From Streptomyces formicae (lineage in GTDB: Bacteria > Actinomycetota > Actinomycetes > Streptomycetales > Streptomycetaceae): a stretch of 64,000 nt of DNA. The notes under the pieces are model-generated. The model saw only the letters and a list, made by a program, of their open reading frames with translations, was not told the DNA's origin and did not search any database. The stretch lies in assembly GCF_002556545.1 (NCBI RefSeq), contig NZ_CP022685.1, forward strand, positions 3,224,001 through 3,288,000, written 5' to 3'. Made by a program: the position numbers and the translations under genes. This document shows, one piece after another, positions 18,364-26,003 of this stretch. How positions within the stretch are numbered: position 1 is the first letter of the stretch; each line of letters begins with the position of its first letter.

Positions 18364-19190
18364 TACGCCGCTGCCCCCGCGTAGGACGGCGCGGTCAGCG
18401 TCGTCATGCGGGCCGCGATCTGCTGGGCGGAGCCGCGCTCGATGCGGTCGACGAGGGAGCCGTCGGCGAGGAAGAGGACGCGGTCGGCGCAGGCCGCGGC
18501 GGACGGGTCGTGGGTGACCATGACGACGGTGGCGCCCATGCTGTCGACGGCGGAGCGAAGGAGGCCGAGCACCTCGGTGGCCGTGGTGGTGTCCAGGGCG
18601 CCCGTCGGCTCGTCGGCGAAGATCACGTCGGGCTCGTTGACCAGGGCGCGGGCGATGGCGACGCGCTGCTGCTGGCCGCCGGAGAGCTGTCCCGGACGGC
18701 GGCGGCCCTTGTCGCCGAGGCCGACGCGGGTGAGCATCTCGGCGGCCTTGCGGCGGTCGGGGCGGTGGCCGGCGAGGCGCATCGGCAGGACGACGTTCTG
18801 TTCGACGGTCAGCGAGGGCAGCAGGTTGAACGCCTGGAAGACGAAGCCGAGCCGGGTGCGGCGCAGCGCGGTCAGCTTGTTCTCGCTCATGCCGGTGATC
18901 TCGGTGCCGCCGAGGTGGACCGTGCCCGCGCTCGGCCTGTCGAGTCCGGCGGCGCACTGGAGGAAGGTGGACTTGCCGGACCCGGAGGGCCCCATGACGG
19001 CGGTGAAGCTGCCGCGCGGCAGGGCCAGGTCGATGCCCGCGAGGGCGTGCACGGCGCCGGAGCCCCGGCCGTACTGGCGGCGGACACCGCGCAGTTCGAC
19101 GGCCACGGCGCCGGGCCGGGTGGTCGGCATGGCGGGCATCGGTACGGCCCCCGTGCCGTCTTCGGTCCGGTTCTTCCGTCGCAGCCCCAT
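18363..19190 (-). CDS. ABC transporter ATP-binding protein (LolD/MacB type)
   Basis: About 275 aa. Walker A GPSGSGKST, Q-loop LGFVFQAFNLLPSLT, signature LSGGQQQRVAIARAL, Walker B DVIFADEPTGALD and the switch histidine in VMVTHDP are all intact. It partners the FtsX-like permease immediately downstream. I chose ATG at 19190; the frame is open to 19265, but the extension is Arg/Thr rich and unlike the family. Possible operator: two CGTACG palindromes in the promoter region. Confidence 0.92.
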   Translation of the reverse strand: MGLRRKNRTEDGTGAVPMPAMPTTRPGAVAVELRGVRRQYGRGSGAVHALAGIDLALPRGSFTAVMGPSGSGKSTFLQCAAGLDRPSAGTVHLGGTEITGMSENKLTALRRTRLGFVFQAFNLLPSLTVEQNVVLPMRLAGHRPDRRKAAEMLTRVGLGDKGRRRPGQLSGGQQQRVAIARALVNEPDVIFADEPTGALDTTTATEVLGLLRSAVDSMGATVVMVTHDPSAAACADRVLFLADGSLVDRIERGSAQQIAARMTTLTAPSYAGAAA

Positions 19191-19210
19191 GGCTGTGCCC
19201 GCCTTCCGTT

Positions 19211-19242
19211 CGTACGTCGCTGATCGATGTCTCGAACGTACG
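19211..19242. promoter_or_regulatory. Inverted GTACGT-N18-ACGTAC upstream of the ABC operon
   Basis: Arms at 19212-19217 and 19236-19241, each within a CGTACG palindrome, 20-50 bp before the ATPase start. Candidate repressor site; no regulator gene is adjacent. Confidence 0.3.
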
Positions 19243-19462
19243 GATTCGGGGGTGGTGCGGACCATGAGGGCGGCTGGCGAACCGGAGGTGGGGAGAACCC
19301 CACCAATGATCTTCAGGGATCGCCCATCAGATCGTTTGGTAACCTAAGTATTGACGCGTTCTTGACGCTTCCTTTGCACTATTTCTCATGCCCTGACGGC
19401 ATTGCCCTGACGACTCGTACCGACCAAACAGGAGGAACGGGCCCATCGGACACGCAGACACC

Positions 19463-20680
19463 TTGATAGCCATGGGCGGCGCTTTTCTCGCCGCCGCCGT
19501 GCTCGCCCGCCTGGGCGGCCGCATCGGTCTCCCCACCATTCCCCTCTTCATCCTGGCCGGGATACTCCTCGGCCCGCACACCCCCGGCGTGGTCCTGGTC
19601 TCCGACCCCCACGACCTGGAAATGCTCTCGGCGCTCGGCCTGGTGCTCCTGCTCTTCTACCTGGGCCTCGAGTTCCACATGGACGACCTCAAGACGGGCG
19701 GCCGCAAGATGGCCGTCGCGGGAGGCATCTACCTCGCCCTGAACGTCGGCGCCGGCCTGGGCTTCGGATTCGCGCTCGGCTGGGGCACCTCCGAGGCCCT
19801 GGTCCTCGCCGGAGTCCTCGGCATCTCCTCCTCCGCGATCGTCACGAAGGTCCTCGTCGACACCGGCAGGCTCGGCAACCCCGAGACCAAGCCGATCCTC
19901 GGCATCATCGTCGTCGAGGACATCTTCCTCGCGCTCTACCTGGCGGCGCTGCAACCGATCCTGTCCGGTGCCGACAGCCTCTCCGCCGCCGTGATGGACG
20001 GCGGCAAGGCCTTCGGGTTCCTGCTGCTCCTCGCGCTCGTGGCGCGCTTCGGCACACGGGTCATCGGACGGCTCTTCGACACCAAGGACGACGAGTTGCT
20101 CGTCATCTCCTTCCTCGGCGTCGCCGTCTTCGTCGCCGGGGTCTCCGAGTGGTTCGGGGTCGCGGACGCGATCGGCGCGTTCATGGTCGGCCTGATGCTC
20201 GGCAGCACGGCGTCCGGCGACCGCATCCGCACCCTGGTGCACCCGCTGCGCGACGCCTTCGGCGCGATCTTCTTCTTCGCCTTCGGTCTCTCCATCGACC
20301 CCGGCGACCTGCCGGTCGTCCTGTGGCCCGTCCTCGTGGCGGTCGCGCTCACCCTGCTGATGAACGTCCTCGCGGGACTCGGCGCGGCACGCGTGTACGG
20401 CTTCGGCGCGGGCCCCGCGGCGAACATCTCCACCACGCTGCTCGCCCGCGGCGAGTTCGCCCTGATCCTCGCCACGATGGCGGCGGGCGCGGGCCTCGAC
20501 TCGCGCCTCTCCCCCTTCATCGCGGGGTACGTCCTGCTGCTCGCGGTCCTCGGCCCCCTGGCGGCGGGCCGTTCCGAGTGGCTGGCGCGGATCCTGCCCG
20601 GGGGACCCGACTACGCGTTGGCGGACGGCCCCAGTTCCCCGGAGAAGGCGGAGCGGGCCTCGGCGAACAGCGTGTCGTAG
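19463..20680 (+). CDS. Kef/CPA2-type cation:proton antiporter
   Basis: Monovalent cation/H+ antiporter membrane domain, about 405 aa, some 12 hydrophobic segments (LPTIPLFILAGILLGPH, LGLVLLLFYLGLEF, GISSSAIVTKVL, GAFMVGLMLGS, AIFFFAFGLSIDP, LLARGEFALILATMA). There is no cytoplasmic TrkA-N/C domain. The start is unclear: TTG at 19463 and ATG at 19472 lack a close ribosome site, whereas the strong AGGAGG at 19430-19435 points to an ATC codon at 19445 that would add GHADT to the N-terminus. The 3' end overlaps the convergent hypothetical gene by 70 bp. Confidence 0.85.
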   Translation: MIAMGGAFLAAAVLARLGGRIGLPTIPLFILAGILLGPHTPGVVLVSDPHDLEMLSALGLVLLLFYLGLEFHMDDLKTGGRKMAVAGGIYLALNVGAGLGFGFALGWGTSEALVLAGVLGISSSAIVTKVLVDTGRLGNPETKPILGIIVVEDIFLALYLAALQPILSGADSLSAAVMDGGKAFGFLLLLALVARFGTRVIGRLFDTKDDELLVISFLGVAVFVAGVSEWFGVADAIGAFMVGLMLGSTASGDRIRTLVHPLRDAFGAIFFFAFGLSIDPGDLPVVLWPVLVAVALTLLMNVLAGLGAARVYGFGAGPAANISTTLLARGEFALILATMAAGAGLDSRLSPFIAGYVLLLAVLGPLAAGRSEWLARILPGGPDYALADGPSSPEKAERASANSVS

Positions 20681-21756
20681 GCCGGGCCGTAGGTGACGGC
20701 GGCGGCGTAGAGCGCGTCGAGGGCGGCCCGGAGCGGGTCGTCCTCGACGGCTCCGTAGAGGGCGGGGATCGCCATGGCCTGCTGCCGCATGTTCGGGATG
20801 CGGCCGTCGGTGGACGGCACGATCGTGTCCGGCACGTCCGGGTCTCCGAACAGGCGCTCCCACACGCTCGCGTGGTCGTCGACCGCGTCGAAGGGCGCGG
20901 GCAACGGCTGCCCGCGCTCTGCCGCGGCCAGGGCCGGGACGATCCAGCCGACGTCCGTGAGCCCGGCCTTCTCGTAGGCGCGCCGCGCGGCCCAGCGGGC
21001 GACGGCGCGCTGCCGGTCGGGGCCCAGCCGGTCCAGGGCGTGGGCGAGTTCGGGTGCCAGTTCCCGGATGCCGGCCACGTTGCCGCCTACCTCGAGGAGG
21101 CGCGTGCTGGGGAGCTGTCCGCCCCACTCGTCCTTCAGCCGGCGCAGATGCCGCTCCTCGGCGGCCCGCCGCTCCTGCTCGCGGGCGAGCCGCTCGGCCT
21201 CGGCGAGCTGCTCGGGCGTCGGGGGCTCCGGCAGTTTCCCGGCCCGCTCGTGCGAGTACGCCGCGCTGCTGCCGGTCTGCTTGATCAGGCGGTCACGGGC
21301 GGGCGGCGCGGGCCAGAACTGGAGCAGGTGCCGCTCGACGACCAGGCCGTCCAGACACTCCAGCTCCCGTTCACGGGCCTCGTCCATGCCGCTGACGTGG
21401 TGCCGTACGCGGTAGTCCAGCAGGTCGAGGCCGAGCGGGAAGCTGCCGTCGCCGCCCCACAGTTCGAGCGAGACCCCGGCGGATACGGGCCGGAACGAGA
21501 CCTCGGTGATCTCCTCCCAGCTCTCGTCGAGCGCGGGCTCCGTCTCGTGCAGTTCGACGGTGCAGCCGACGGGGCCGGTGTGCAGTCCGGTGCTCAGATG
21601 CAGGTAGCCGGGCACGGCCGCGCCGCACAGACCCGACGTCTGCCCGGAGAACGGGTCGTACGGGATGTCCCCCCAGCCGTCGGGATCGCTCACCACGTAC
21701 AGCTGGCAGTAGGAGACGTCGACGTCACCGCTGAACAACGTGCTCGAGGAGCTCAT
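20611..21756 (-). CDS. Conserved hypothetical protein downstream of SpoIIE-type phosphatase
   Basis: 381 aa, soluble, function not recognised. Residues 1-130 form a beta-rich domain (DVDVSYCQLYVVSDP, YLHLSTGLHTGPVGCTVELHE, VSLELWGGDGSFPLGLDL). The middle, about 175-215, is a charged coiled-coil-like stretch (EQLAEAERLAREQERRAAEE). The C-terminal half is helical (ARWAARRAYEKAGL). Starts 4 bp after the phosphatase stop, so it is almost certainly co-transcribed and may be its partner. The N-terminal fold faintly resembles ComJ-like domains, but I would not name it. Confidence 0.75.
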   Translation of the reverse strand: MSSSSTLFSGDVDVSYCQLYVVSDPDGWGDIPYDPFSGQTSGLCGAAVPGYLHLSTGLHTGPVGCTVELHETEPALDESWEEITEVSFRPVSAGVSLELWGGDGSFPLGLDLLDYRVRHHVSGMDEARERELECLDGLVVERHLLQFWPAPPARDRLIKQTGSSAAYSHERAGKLPEPPTPEQLAEAERLAREQERRAAEERHLRRLKDEWGGQLPSTRLLEVGGNVAGIRELAPELAHALDRLGPDRQRAVARWAARRAYEKAGLTDVGWIVPALAAAERGQPLPAPFDAVDDHASVWERLFGDPDVPDTIVPSTDGRIPNMRQQAMAIPALYGAVEDDPLRAALDALYAAAVTYGPAYDTLFAEARSAFSGELGPSANA

Positions 21757-21760
21757 CCGT

Positions 21761-22936
21761 TCACGCCTCCCGGCAGATCAGCAGCAGCGCCCTGTCGTCG
21801 TTCACGTCCTTCGCGACCGCCTCGATCAGGTGCCAGGCCGCGCCGTGGAAGCCGCCTGCCACATAGCGGTCGGCCTCGCCGGTCAGGCGGTCCATTCCTT
21901 CCGCGATGTCGCGGTCGGAGGTCTCCACCAGGCCGTCCGTGAAGAGCATCAGGACGTCGCCGGGGCGCAGCATGCCCTTGACCGGGTCGAACTGTGCTCC
22001 GTCGTAGACGCCGAGGAGCGGTCCCTGGCCCGCCTTCTCCTCCCAGCGGCCGCTGCCCGCGCTGAGCTGGAGGCCCGGTGGGTGGCCCGCGGAGAAGAGT
22101 TCGTAGTCGCCGGTCTCCAGGTCGAGGACCAGGTGGATGGAGGTCGCGAAGCCCTCGTCCCAGTCCTGGCGCAGCAGATAGCCGTTGGCGGCGGGCAGGA
22201 AGGCGTGCGGGGGCAGCGAGCCGAGCAGGCCGCCGAAGGCGCCGGACAGGAGCAGGGCACGCGATCCCGCGTCCATGCCCTTGCCGGAGACGTCGGTGAG
22301 GACGACCTCCAGGGTGCGCCCGCCGTTGGTGCGGGCCGCGACCACGAAGTCGCCGGAGAAGGACTGGCCACCGGCCGGGCGCAGCGCCATCTCGCGGTGC
22401 CAGCCGCGCGGCAGCTTGGGCAGCTTGCTCTGTACGCGGATGCGTTCGCGCAGGTCGAAGAGCATGGTGCCGCCGCCGCGCCAGGGCACGCCGACCCTGC
22501 TGCGGAACTGGGCGATGACCAGGCCGAAGAAGCCGCAGGCCGCGACCACGAGGACCACGCCGGGGGTGACCCGGGACGGCCCTTCCGTGTAGGGGCCAAG
22601 ACGCACGGACTCCACGATCAGGGCCACCGCGGAGGCCGCGTACAGGCCGAGCAGGCTGGCGGGGCGAAGCAGCAGGCCGCCCGCGACGATCGGCAGGACG
22701 AGCGCGGCGGGCGAGAACCACACGTTGTTGACGATCGTGCAGCAGGTGATCACGGGGACGGTCAGGAGCAGACCGGCCAGGGCGACCCAGTCGGAGCCGT
22801 CGCCGCGGAAGTAGTCGACCCCGGATTTGCGCAGGCCGATGCGGGCCCGGTGCAGCCGTTTCTTCATCCGGGCCGTGAACGTCTCGGCTTCCGCACGACG
22901 CTCGCGTCGGGCGCGCCCCTGCTCTCGTACTGCCAT
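21761..22936 (-). CDS. Membrane-anchored PP2C/SpoIIE-type serine phosphatase
   Basis: 391 aa. A basic cytoplasmic head (1-45) is followed by about four transmembrane helices (50-150) and then a SpoIIE/RsbU phosphatase domain (175-391). Metal-binding motifs are SGDFVVAAR, VLTDVSGKGMDA, FSAGHPPGLQL, LMLFTDGLVET and DDRALLLI. The family dephosphorylates anti-anti-sigma factors; Streptomyces has many such paralogues. No anti-sigma or STAS gene is adjacent; its only operon partner is the hypothetical gene 4 bp downstream. Divergent from the acetyltransferase gene. Confidence 0.9.
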   Translation of the reverse strand: MAVREQGRARRERRAEAETFTARMKKRLHRARIGLRKSGVDYFRGDGSDWVALAGLLLTVPVITCCTIVNNVWFSPAALVLPIVAGGLLLRPASLLGLYAASAVALIVESVRLGPYTEGPSRVTPGVVLVVAACGFFGLVIAQFRSRVGVPWRGGGTMLFDLRERIRVQSKLPKLPRGWHREMALRPAGGQSFSGDFVVAARTNGGRTLEVVLTDVSGKGMDAGSRALLLSGAFGGLLGSLPPHAFLPAANGYLLRQDWDEGFATSIHLVLDLETGDYELFSAGHPPGLQLSAGSGRWEEKAGQGPLLGVYDGAQFDPVKGMLRPGDVLMLFTDGLVETSDRDIAEGMDRLTGEADRYVAGGFHGAAWHLIEAVAKDVNDDRALLLICREA

Positions 22937-23087
22937 TGCTCGTGGACCCTATCCAGCGGGCCGGGCACTTCGCACGGGAGGTCCCAGTTGTCCCCCGTCG
23001 GAGGCATGCCGCAAACCGGCGCGGACGCGACTTTCGGACGGGGAAATCCTGTCGCACCGACGTGTGCCGCGCTGGTAGGGATGGCAT

Positions 23088-24317
23088 ATGACGACAGACG
23101 TGCGGATGCTCGACGAAGCGGACTGGGACGCGTGGTACGGGGCGCTGGACGTCGCGTTCGGCGGTGTCGCCGAGTCGCCCCAGGAGCAGCAGCTGTGGCG
23201 CGAGCTGACCGAGTTCGACCGCTCGTTCGGCGTGTGGGACGGGGAGGCGTGCGTGGGGACGACGGGGGCGTTCAGCTTCCGGCTCTCCGTGCCGGGCGGC
23301 GCCCTGGTGGGCGCGGCGGGCGTGACCATGGTCAGCGTCGCGGCCACGCACCGGCGGCGCGGCATCCTGACCTCGATGATGCGCAGGCAGCTCGACGACG
23401 TGCGCGCGGGCGGCGAGCCGCTGGCCGTGCTCACGGCGTCGGAACCGGCGATCTACGGCCGGTTCGGGTACGGAGCGGCCAGCCAGCAGATGAAGGCCAC
23501 CATCGACACGACCCGGGTGCGGCTCGCCCCGCCGACCGGGACGGCGGACGTACGCCTGCGGTACGCGAAGCCCGCCGACGTCCACGAGGCGTGCGAGGCC
23601 CTGTACGCGCGCCGGGTCCCCGAGCGTCCGGGGCTGCTCGCCCGGAGCCCCGGCTGGGAGCGGCTCGGCCTGCTCGACCCGGCGTCCGACCGCGACGGCG
23701 CGTCGCCGTTGCAGTGCGTGGTCGCCGAGCGGGACGGGGAACTCGTCGGGTACGTGCGGTTCGCCGTCAAGCCCGCGTGGGAGTGGCAGGGCCCGAAGAG
23801 CACGGTCCTGCTGCGCGATCTGGAGGCCGTCGACCCCTCGGCGTACGCGGCGCTGTGGCAGTTCCTCTTCGACATCGACCTGACGTCGTCGGTCGTCGCG
23901 CGCAGCCGCCCGGTGGACGACCCGCTGCTGCACCTGGTCTCGGACGTGCGCCGGTGCGACATCTCGGTGCGGGACTCGCTGCACGTACGGCTCGTGGAGC
24001 TCGGCGCGGCCCTGGAGGCGCGCACCTATCAGGCGCCCGTCGACGTGGTGTTCGAGGTGACGGACGCCTTCTGTCCCTGGAACGAGGGGCGTTGGCGCCT
24101 CACGGGTGACACCAAGGGCGCGTCGTGCGAGCGCACCGCGGACCCGGCCGATCTCGCGCTCTCCGTAAGGGAGTTGGGCGCGGCCTACCTCGGCGGCACC
24201 TCCCTGGCGTCCCTCGCGGGCGCGGGCCGTGTGCGGGAGTCGCGCGGCGGCGCGTTGGCGGAGGCGTCGCTGGCCTTCGGGTCGGCGGCGGCGCCGTGGC
24301 TGCCGCACGGGTTCTAG
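23088..24317 (+). CDS. Eis-like GNAT N-acetyltransferase
   Basis: 409 aa, the length of the Eis family: N-terminal GNAT domain, central GNAT-like domain and SCP2-like C-terminal domain. The acetyl-CoA loop is seen in VSVAATHRRRGILTSMM. ASEPAIYGRFGYG is the Eis hallmark before the second domain. Eis enzymes acetylate aminoglycosides at several amines and also peptides; the natural substrate here is unknown. The conserved C-terminal carboxylate acting as base is expected but this ORF ends APWLPHGF, as in many Eis homologues. Confidence 0.88.
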   Translation: MTTDVRMLDEADWDAWYGALDVAFGGVAESPQEQQLWRELTEFDRSFGVWDGEACVGTTGAFSFRLSVPGGALVGAAGVTMVSVAATHRRRGILTSMMRRQLDDVRAGGEPLAVLTASEPAIYGRFGYGAASQQMKATIDTTRVRLAPPTGTADVRLRYAKPADVHEACEALYARRVPERPGLLARSPGWERLGLLDPASDRDGASPLQCVVAERDGELVGYVRFAVKPAWEWQGPKSTVLLRDLEAVDPSAYAALWQFLFDIDLTSSVVARSRPVDDPLLHLVSDVRRCDISVRDSLHVRLVELGAALEARTYQAPVDVVFEVTDAFCPWNEGRWRLTGDTKGASCERTADPADLALSVRELGAAYLGGTSLASLAGAGRVRESRGGALAEASLAFGSAAAPWLPHGF

Positions 24318-24373
24318 CCGGGGGCTTCGGGCGGCTTCTTCGGCTCTTTGACCGCGGGTGCGCCGTGGCTGGG

Positions 24374-24394
24374 CGCGCAGTTCCCCGCGCCCCT
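24374..24394. repeat. Dispersed 21-bp repeat, single copy, between Eis-like gene and Nei/Fpg gene
   Basis: CGCGCAGTTCCCCGCGCCCC followed by T, identical to the copies near 8.3, 44.7 and 59.0 kb. Followed by GCGGGGCGC, which can pair with the preceding GCGCCCC to make a hairpin in this 90-bp convergent gap. Confidence 0.85.
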
Positions 24395-24407
24395 TGCGGG
24401 GCGCCGC

Positions 24408-25220
24408 TTACGAGGCTCTCTGGCAGGTCGGGCACCAGAAGAGGTTGCGGGCGGCGAGGTCGGCGGTGCGGATCTCGCCGCCACAGATGTGGCAGGGCAG
24501 GTTGGCCCTGCGGTAGACGTACACCTCGCCGCCGTGGTCGTCGACGCGCGGCGGGCGGCCCATCTCCTCGGGAGTGTGCTCGGGCCTGACGGTGTCGATG
24601 CGGTTGAGGCGGACGCCCTCGCGCATCAGCTCCACGAGGTCCTGCCAGATCGCCGCCCACTGGCGCTCGGTGAGGTCCTTGCCCGGGGTGTACGGGTCGA
24701 TGCCGTGCCGGAAGAGGACCTCGGCGCGGTAGACGTTGCCGACGCCCGCGATGACCTTCTGGTCCATGAGCAGCGCGGCGACGGTCGTACGGCTGCGGGA
24801 GATCCGCCGGTACGCCTTGTCCGGGTCGTCCCCGTCGCGCAGCGGATCCGGGCCGAGCCGCTCGTGTATCGCCCGCTTCTCGTCGTCCGTGATGAGGGCG
24901 CAGGTCGTCGGGCCGCGGAGATCGGCGTAGTACCGGTCGTTCAGCAGGCGGAGGCGGACGGTGTCCGTCGGGGGCGGGGCGGGGGTCTCGCCGAGGGAGT
25001 ACTTGCCGAAGAGGCCGAGGTGGATGTGGATCCAGTCGGCGTCCCCGAATCCCAGGAACAGGTGCTTGCCGTGGGCCTCGGCGGTCTCCATCACCTGCCC
25101 GGTGAGGAGCGCGGCACTGTCGCCGAACTTGCCCTGCGGGCTGCGGACCGTCGTCGGCTTCCCCGCGAACCGTTCCCTGTGGTCCTGCGCGAGCCGATGA
25201 ATGGTGTGCCCCTCTGGCAC
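24408..25220 (-). CDS. Fpg/Nei-family DNA glycosylase/AP lyase
   Basis: Base-excision repair enzyme for oxidised bases; 270 aa from GTG at 25220. The N-terminus PEGHTIHRL supplies the catalytic proline (after Met removal) and Glu3. The H2TH region includes KVIAGVGNVYRAEVLF. The C-terminal zinc finger is CHICGG...FWCPTCQ. The sequence PEGHTIHRL is of the Nei2 rather than MutM type. Located with rpiB on the same strand but separated by a 92-bp repeat-bearing gap. Confidence 0.92.
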   Translation of the reverse strand: MPEGHTIHRLAQDHRERFAGKPTTVRSPQGKFGDSAALLTGQVMETAEAHGKHLFLGFGDADWIHIHLGLFGKYSLGETPAPPPTDTVRLRLLNDRYYADLRGPTTCALITDDEKRAIHERLGPDPLRDGDDPDKAYRRISRSRTTVAALLMDQKVIAGVGNVYRAEVLFRHGIDPYTPGKDLTERQWAAIWQDLVELMREGVRLNRIDTVRPEHTPEEMGRPPRVDDHGGEVYVYRRANLPCHICGGEIRTADLAARNLFWCPTCQRAS

Positions 25221-25247
25221 GGGGTCCCTCCGGGGGTGGTGCGGTGC

Positions 25248-25273
25248 GGAGGGGCTGAGAGTTCAGCCCCTCC
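25248..25273 (-). terminator. Hairpin downstream of rpiB
   Basis: 11-bp stem GGAGGGGCTGA/TCAGCCCCTCC with loop GAGT; its right arm is the end of the 45-bp repeat copy B. Confidence 0.6.
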
Positions 25274-25307
25274 GGCGTTTGAGGAGCGGGGTCCGGGGCG
25301 GAGCCCC
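25263..25307. repeat. Dispersed 45-bp intergenic repeat, copy B
   Basis: Exact reverse complement of the copy at 15864-15908. As there, it abuts the 3' end of a gene (rpiB stop, 6 bp away). Confidence 0.9.
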
Positions 25308-25312
25308 GTGGG

Positions 25313-25798
25313 TTACGGCTGGGGGTGGTGCGCGGGGATCGGGGGCAGCTCCCCGGACTCCTCGTAAGCCGACAGCATGTCGATGCGGCGAGTGTGCCGC
25401 TCCTCGCCGGAGTACGGCGTGCTCAGGAAGATCTCGACGAACTTCGTCGCCTCGTCCTGGGTGTGCATGCGGCCGCCGATCGAGACGACGTTGGCGTCGT
25501 TGTGCTCGCGGCCGAGCGCCGCGGTCTGCTCGCTCCAGGCCAGCGCCGCGCGGACGCCCTTGACCTTGTTCGCGGCGATCTGCTCGCCGTTGCCCGAGCC
25601 GCCGATGACGATGCCGAGGGCCTCCGGGTCCGCGGCGGTCCGCTCCGCGGCGCGCAGGCAGAACGGCGGGTAGTCGTCCTGGGCGTCATAGATGTGGGGC
25701 CCGCAGTCGACGGGCTCGTGGCCATGGCTCTTGAGCCATTCGACCAGGTGGTTCTTGAGTTCGTAGCCGGCATGATCCGAGCCGAGGTACACGCGCAT
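25313..25798 (-). CDS. rpiB: Ribose-5-phosphate isomerase B
   Basis: Interconverts ribose-5-phosphate and ribulose-5-phosphate in the pentose phosphate pathway. 161 aa from ATG at 25798, where the family begins (MRVYLGSDHAGYELK). Signature GIVIGGSGNGEQIAANKVKG is present; the base position is Ser in GGSGNG, as in mycobacterial/actinobacterial RpiB, instead of the E. coli Cys. Other conserved parts are GREHNDANVVSIGGR and a C-terminal HTRRIDML. Divergent from the first amino-acid permease gene by 205 bp. Confidence 0.96.
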   Translation of the reverse strand: MRVYLGSDHAGYELKNHLVEWLKSHGHEPVDCGPHIYDAQDDYPPFCLRAAERTAADPEALGIVIGGSGNGEQIAANKVKGVRAALAWSEQTAALGREHNDANVVSIGGRMHTQDEATKFVEIFLSTPYSGEERHTRRIDMLSAYEESGELPPIPAHHPQP

Positions 25799-26003
25799 GG
25801 GTCCGAGTGTGGCACGTCGTGGAGGGGGTAGCCGCGACCGGGCAGGACCTTGATCTTGTCGAGATCTCGCCGGGACGTCTCCGGCGGTGACCTTGGTCCA
25901 GGCCATTGGCCTGAATACAACGATCCGGATTCAGGACTTCCGTCCCGTTCACCCCTGAGTTTGAATGCGGGGGCTCGAGACCCGAGAACTTAAGGATTCG
26001 TCA

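Noticed and set aside
19266..19444. c-di-AMP (ydaO-type) riboswitch before the cation antiporter
   Set aside because: The conserved ydaO core sequences are not present; only a possible TTGACG promoter box is seen.
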